Shown here: positions 62,393 to 64,000 of the stretch, one piece after another
Numbering within the stretch: position 1 is the stretch's first letter
Layout: each line of letters begins with the position of its first letter
Assembly (NCBI GenBank): GCA_964424105.1
Contig: CAYRHJ010000007.1
Coordinates: forward strand, 1-64,000
From: CAYRHJ01 sp964424105
GTDB taxonomy: Bacteria; Planctomycetota; Phycisphaerae; UBA1845
Length of the DNA stretch: 64,000 nucleotides
Direction of reading: 5' to 3'
Position numbers and translations under genes: made by a program
Notes under the pieces: generated by a model
What the model was told of the DNA's origin: nothing
The model's input: the letters and a program-made list of their open reading frames with translations, nothing else
Databases searched by the model: none

Positions 62393-63388
62393 ATGGAGTG
62401 CAAGTTCGCAAAGATTGAGGCTGATCGACGTCGCACGCGACCCAGCCTGAAACCTGCGTTCACGTTGGTCGAATTGTTGGTGGTGGTGGCCATCATCGCC
62501 TTGCTGATTTCCATTGCGGTTCCGTCGTTGACCGGTGCGCGGAACGTGGCCAAGGACGCCAAGACGCGAGCCATGATTCATTCCCTGACCACGGCGCTGG
62601 AATCGTTCAAGAACGAAAACGCGAAGGAATTTCGGCAAACCAATGGCTACCCATTGTCCGCCCGCCGGAAGGACATCCACGAGGGCACGTTGCCGCACAA
62701 GAACGACGAAACGATGTACGGAGCCCATTGGCTGCCTCGATACCTGCTCGGTAAGGACCAGTTCGGTTTTGTTCCGCGGGCGTCCGTTCCGCCGTCACTG
62801 AAGGACGAACCGGAAAAGTGGTATGATGCCGATGTATTTGAAGACAGGCGTTTGGATCGTGTCGGTCCTTATATCAGCGTCGAGAAAGTCGACCTGCTGC
62901 CGACCAATCGCCTGACCGGGAGTCAGCCGTCAACCGTCTTCGAAGGCCTGGTCGTGCCCGTCTTTGTGGACGCTCATGAAAGACCGATCCTTTATTACGC
63001 AGCCAACACGCACGGGACCGATCCGGTAATGGCGACCGGCGATCCGGATAGTGAGGGTCACAAGGGGATTTATATTCACGAAGACAATTTAGGGTTCACC
63101 GGGCGGGAAAACAGCGAGGGGTCGAATGAAAACGGATGGTTATTCATGTCGAAGCATCCGCTGCGAGTCGTGGGTGAATCGCACGCCGACGAGATCGACG
63201 ATAATACGACTTCGTTTGCGTACTATGTGACGAGCAAGAGTGCCTTGGACCAAACTTCCACGCAGCCCGATCGTGCCAAGCGCACCGTGCGCGCTATCAA
63301 GCCGGACACGTATATGCTCATCACAGCCGGCAGGGATGGATTGTATGGAACGGCTGATGACGTTAACAATTTCGATCCATCGAAATAG
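62393..63388 (+). CDS. Prepilin-like pseudopilin (type II secretion G-like)
   Basis: A 331-residue pseudopilin. The class III signal is KPAFTLVELLVVVAIIALLI: basic leader, prepilin peptidase site before FTLVE, then a hydrophobic helix. The residue before the Phe is Ala, not the usual Gly. The helix is followed by a SLTGARNVAKDAKTRAMIHS segment and a mixed alpha/beta globular part with several Tyr/Asp-rich stretches (YISVEKVDLLPTN, ITAGRDGLYGTADD); the end resembles the H-X9-DG-type finish of planctomycetal pseudopilins. It follows pilC by about 125 bases on the same strand and precedes a second prepilin. Confidence 0.85.
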   Translation: MECKFAKIEADRRRTRPSLKPAFTLVELLVVVAIIALLISIAVPSLTGARNVAKDAKTRAMIHSLTTALESFKNENAKEFRQTNGYPLSARRKDIHEGTLPHKNDETMYGAHWLPRYLLGKDQFGFVPRASVPPSLKDEPEKWYDADVFEDRRLDRVGPYISVEKVDLLPTNRLTGSQPSTVFEGLVVPVFVDAHERPILYYAANTHGTDPVMATGDPDSEGHKGIYIHEDNLGFTGRENSEGSNENGWLFMSKHPLRVVGESHADEIDDNTTSFAYYVTSKSALDQTSTQPDRAKRTVRAIKPDTYMLITAGRDGLYGTADDVNNFDPSK

Positions 63389-63394
63389 CGCCGG

Positions 63395-63462
63395 TCAGTC
63401 GGTCTGTTAGGTAGTTAGTCAGTTGGACAGCCGGGCAGTTGGACAGTTGGGCAATTGGGCAA
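63395..63462 (+). repeat. Degenerate short tandem repeat
   Basis: About seven imperfect 8-10-base units of the type CAGTTGGACAG and GGGCAATTGGGC, lying between two prepilin genes. Confidence 0.7.
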
Positions 63463-63512
63463 ACGCGGTGGCCGATTTGTCCGTCGGCGGTTGGTTCCAG
63501 GGGATTGAATCC

Positions 63513-64000
63513 ATGAGACGATTAAGCACACGTCCGATTCGTATGACGTCCGTTGCGCGGGCATCAGCCTTCACCCTCGTCGAACTGCTCGTCGTCATCA
63601 CCATCATCGCCCTGCTCATCAGCATCATGATCCCCGGCTTTTCCGCGGTCCGAAATACAGCCCACATCACCTCGACACAAGCCACGTTTCAAGGCATCGA
63701 CCGCGGAGTCGAGGGCTTTCGCGGCGAACGGGCGTTGGGCGGCGCTTACCCCCCCTCGCAGACCGACAACGTCGCGGACGGCCCGGATTACATGAACAAC
63801 CCTTTCAACGTCAATCCGGTCAAGGTCAACCTCATCGCCGGGGCCAACCTGCTGGTGTACGCCCTGGTCGGCGCGGACAATCTGGGCACGCCGGGTTTCT
63901 TCGACCTCAACAAGAACGGCACGTGGTGGGATGATCAGGGAGCCAATGTTCAGCCTCCCTACAAAGCCGCCTACGCATTGGATACCAGCACTAACGAAGT
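63513..64000 (+). CDS. Prepilin-like pseudopilin, second, partial (continues beyond window)
   Basis: An open frame truncated by the window end (162 codons seen). The leader RRLSTRPIRMTSVARASA is followed by FTLVELLVVITIIALLISIM, again with Ala before the Phe. The continuation has GFSAVRNTAHITSTQATFQG, a glycine-rich EGFRGERALGGAYPPSQTDN and a NPVKVNLIAGANLLVYALVG strand as in GspG-type pseudopilins. AGGGG precedes ATG 63513. It is probably co-transcribed with the previous pilin. Confidence 0.82.
   Translation, partial: MRRLSTRPIRMTSVARASAFTLVELLVVITIIALLISIMIPGFSAVRNTAHITSTQATFQGIDRGVEGFRGERALGGAYPPSQTDNVADGPDYMNNPFNVNPVKVNLIAGANLLVYALVGADNLGTPGFFDLNKNGTWWDDQGANVQPPYKAAYALDTSTNE

Overview
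The window looks like a chromosomal segment of a GC-rich member of the PVC superphylum, most likely Planctomycetota (Phycisphaerae-like). This is an inference from several genes: a TIGR04137-type small basic protein, a zinc-ribbon Ser/Thr kinase with TPRs, an MJ0042-type zinc-ribbon protein, secreted proteases ending in dockerin-like repeats, a fused SecDF, an excisionase-type HTH/receiver protein, and a pilB-pilT-pilB-pilC-pilin cluster. No rRNA, tRNA or CRISPR array was recognised.

Layout. 0.3-9 kb: LOG-family protein, thiolase, HTH/pseudo-receiver regulator, a small hypothetical, then an XRE regulator followed by a large Ser/Thr kinase. 9.4-22.7 kb: a one-strand Mu-like head module (TerL, DUF935 portal, I-type protease, decoration protein, gpT capsid, DUF1320, gp37-like) followed by probable hub and fibre/adhesin genes. 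No integrase, transposase, lysis, tape-measure or tail-tube gene was recognised. 22.7-25.4 kb: gatC, rpmB and two hypotheticals. 25.8-35.3 kb: secDF, an FkbM methyltransferase, and a four-gene minus-strand surface-glycan operon. 35.9-44.7 kb: site-2 protease, secreted subtilase, secreted aspartic protease, zinc-ribbon protein, cmk. 45.3-48.1 kb: a putative envelope metal/heme operon made of a Met/His-rich lipoprotein, a 31-residue Met-rich membrane microprotein and a c-type-heme lipoprotein. 48.5-56 kb: monooxygenase-like protein, aminotransferase, small basic protein, membrane protein, C2H2 zinc-finger protein and ppdK with a histone-H1-like tail. 56.2-64 kb: type IV pilus/type II secretion machinery, running off the right edge.

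Nearly every intergenic gap from 20 to 49 kb, and several outside it, is filled with mosaic arrays of palindromic repeats. I call them A (core TTCCGGCGTTCGCCGGAA), B (CCGCTCGCTTTGCGCTCGCG and variants with CTCCCTGACGGTCGCGG), C (CCACCTCCAAAGGAGGTGG), D (CCCATCGCTGCGCGATGG, often with GACAGGATTTACAAG) and E (AATGGTCAAATGAAC). A separate element of about 175-198 bp with imperfect terminal inverted repeats occurs twice, in opposite orientations, each time abutting a gene's stop codon. Repeat orientation and strand composition both appear to flip between the flanks and the roughly 13-45 kb core.

All functional calls come from reading protein motifs by eye. No database search was possible, so family names are recognition and not measured similarity.
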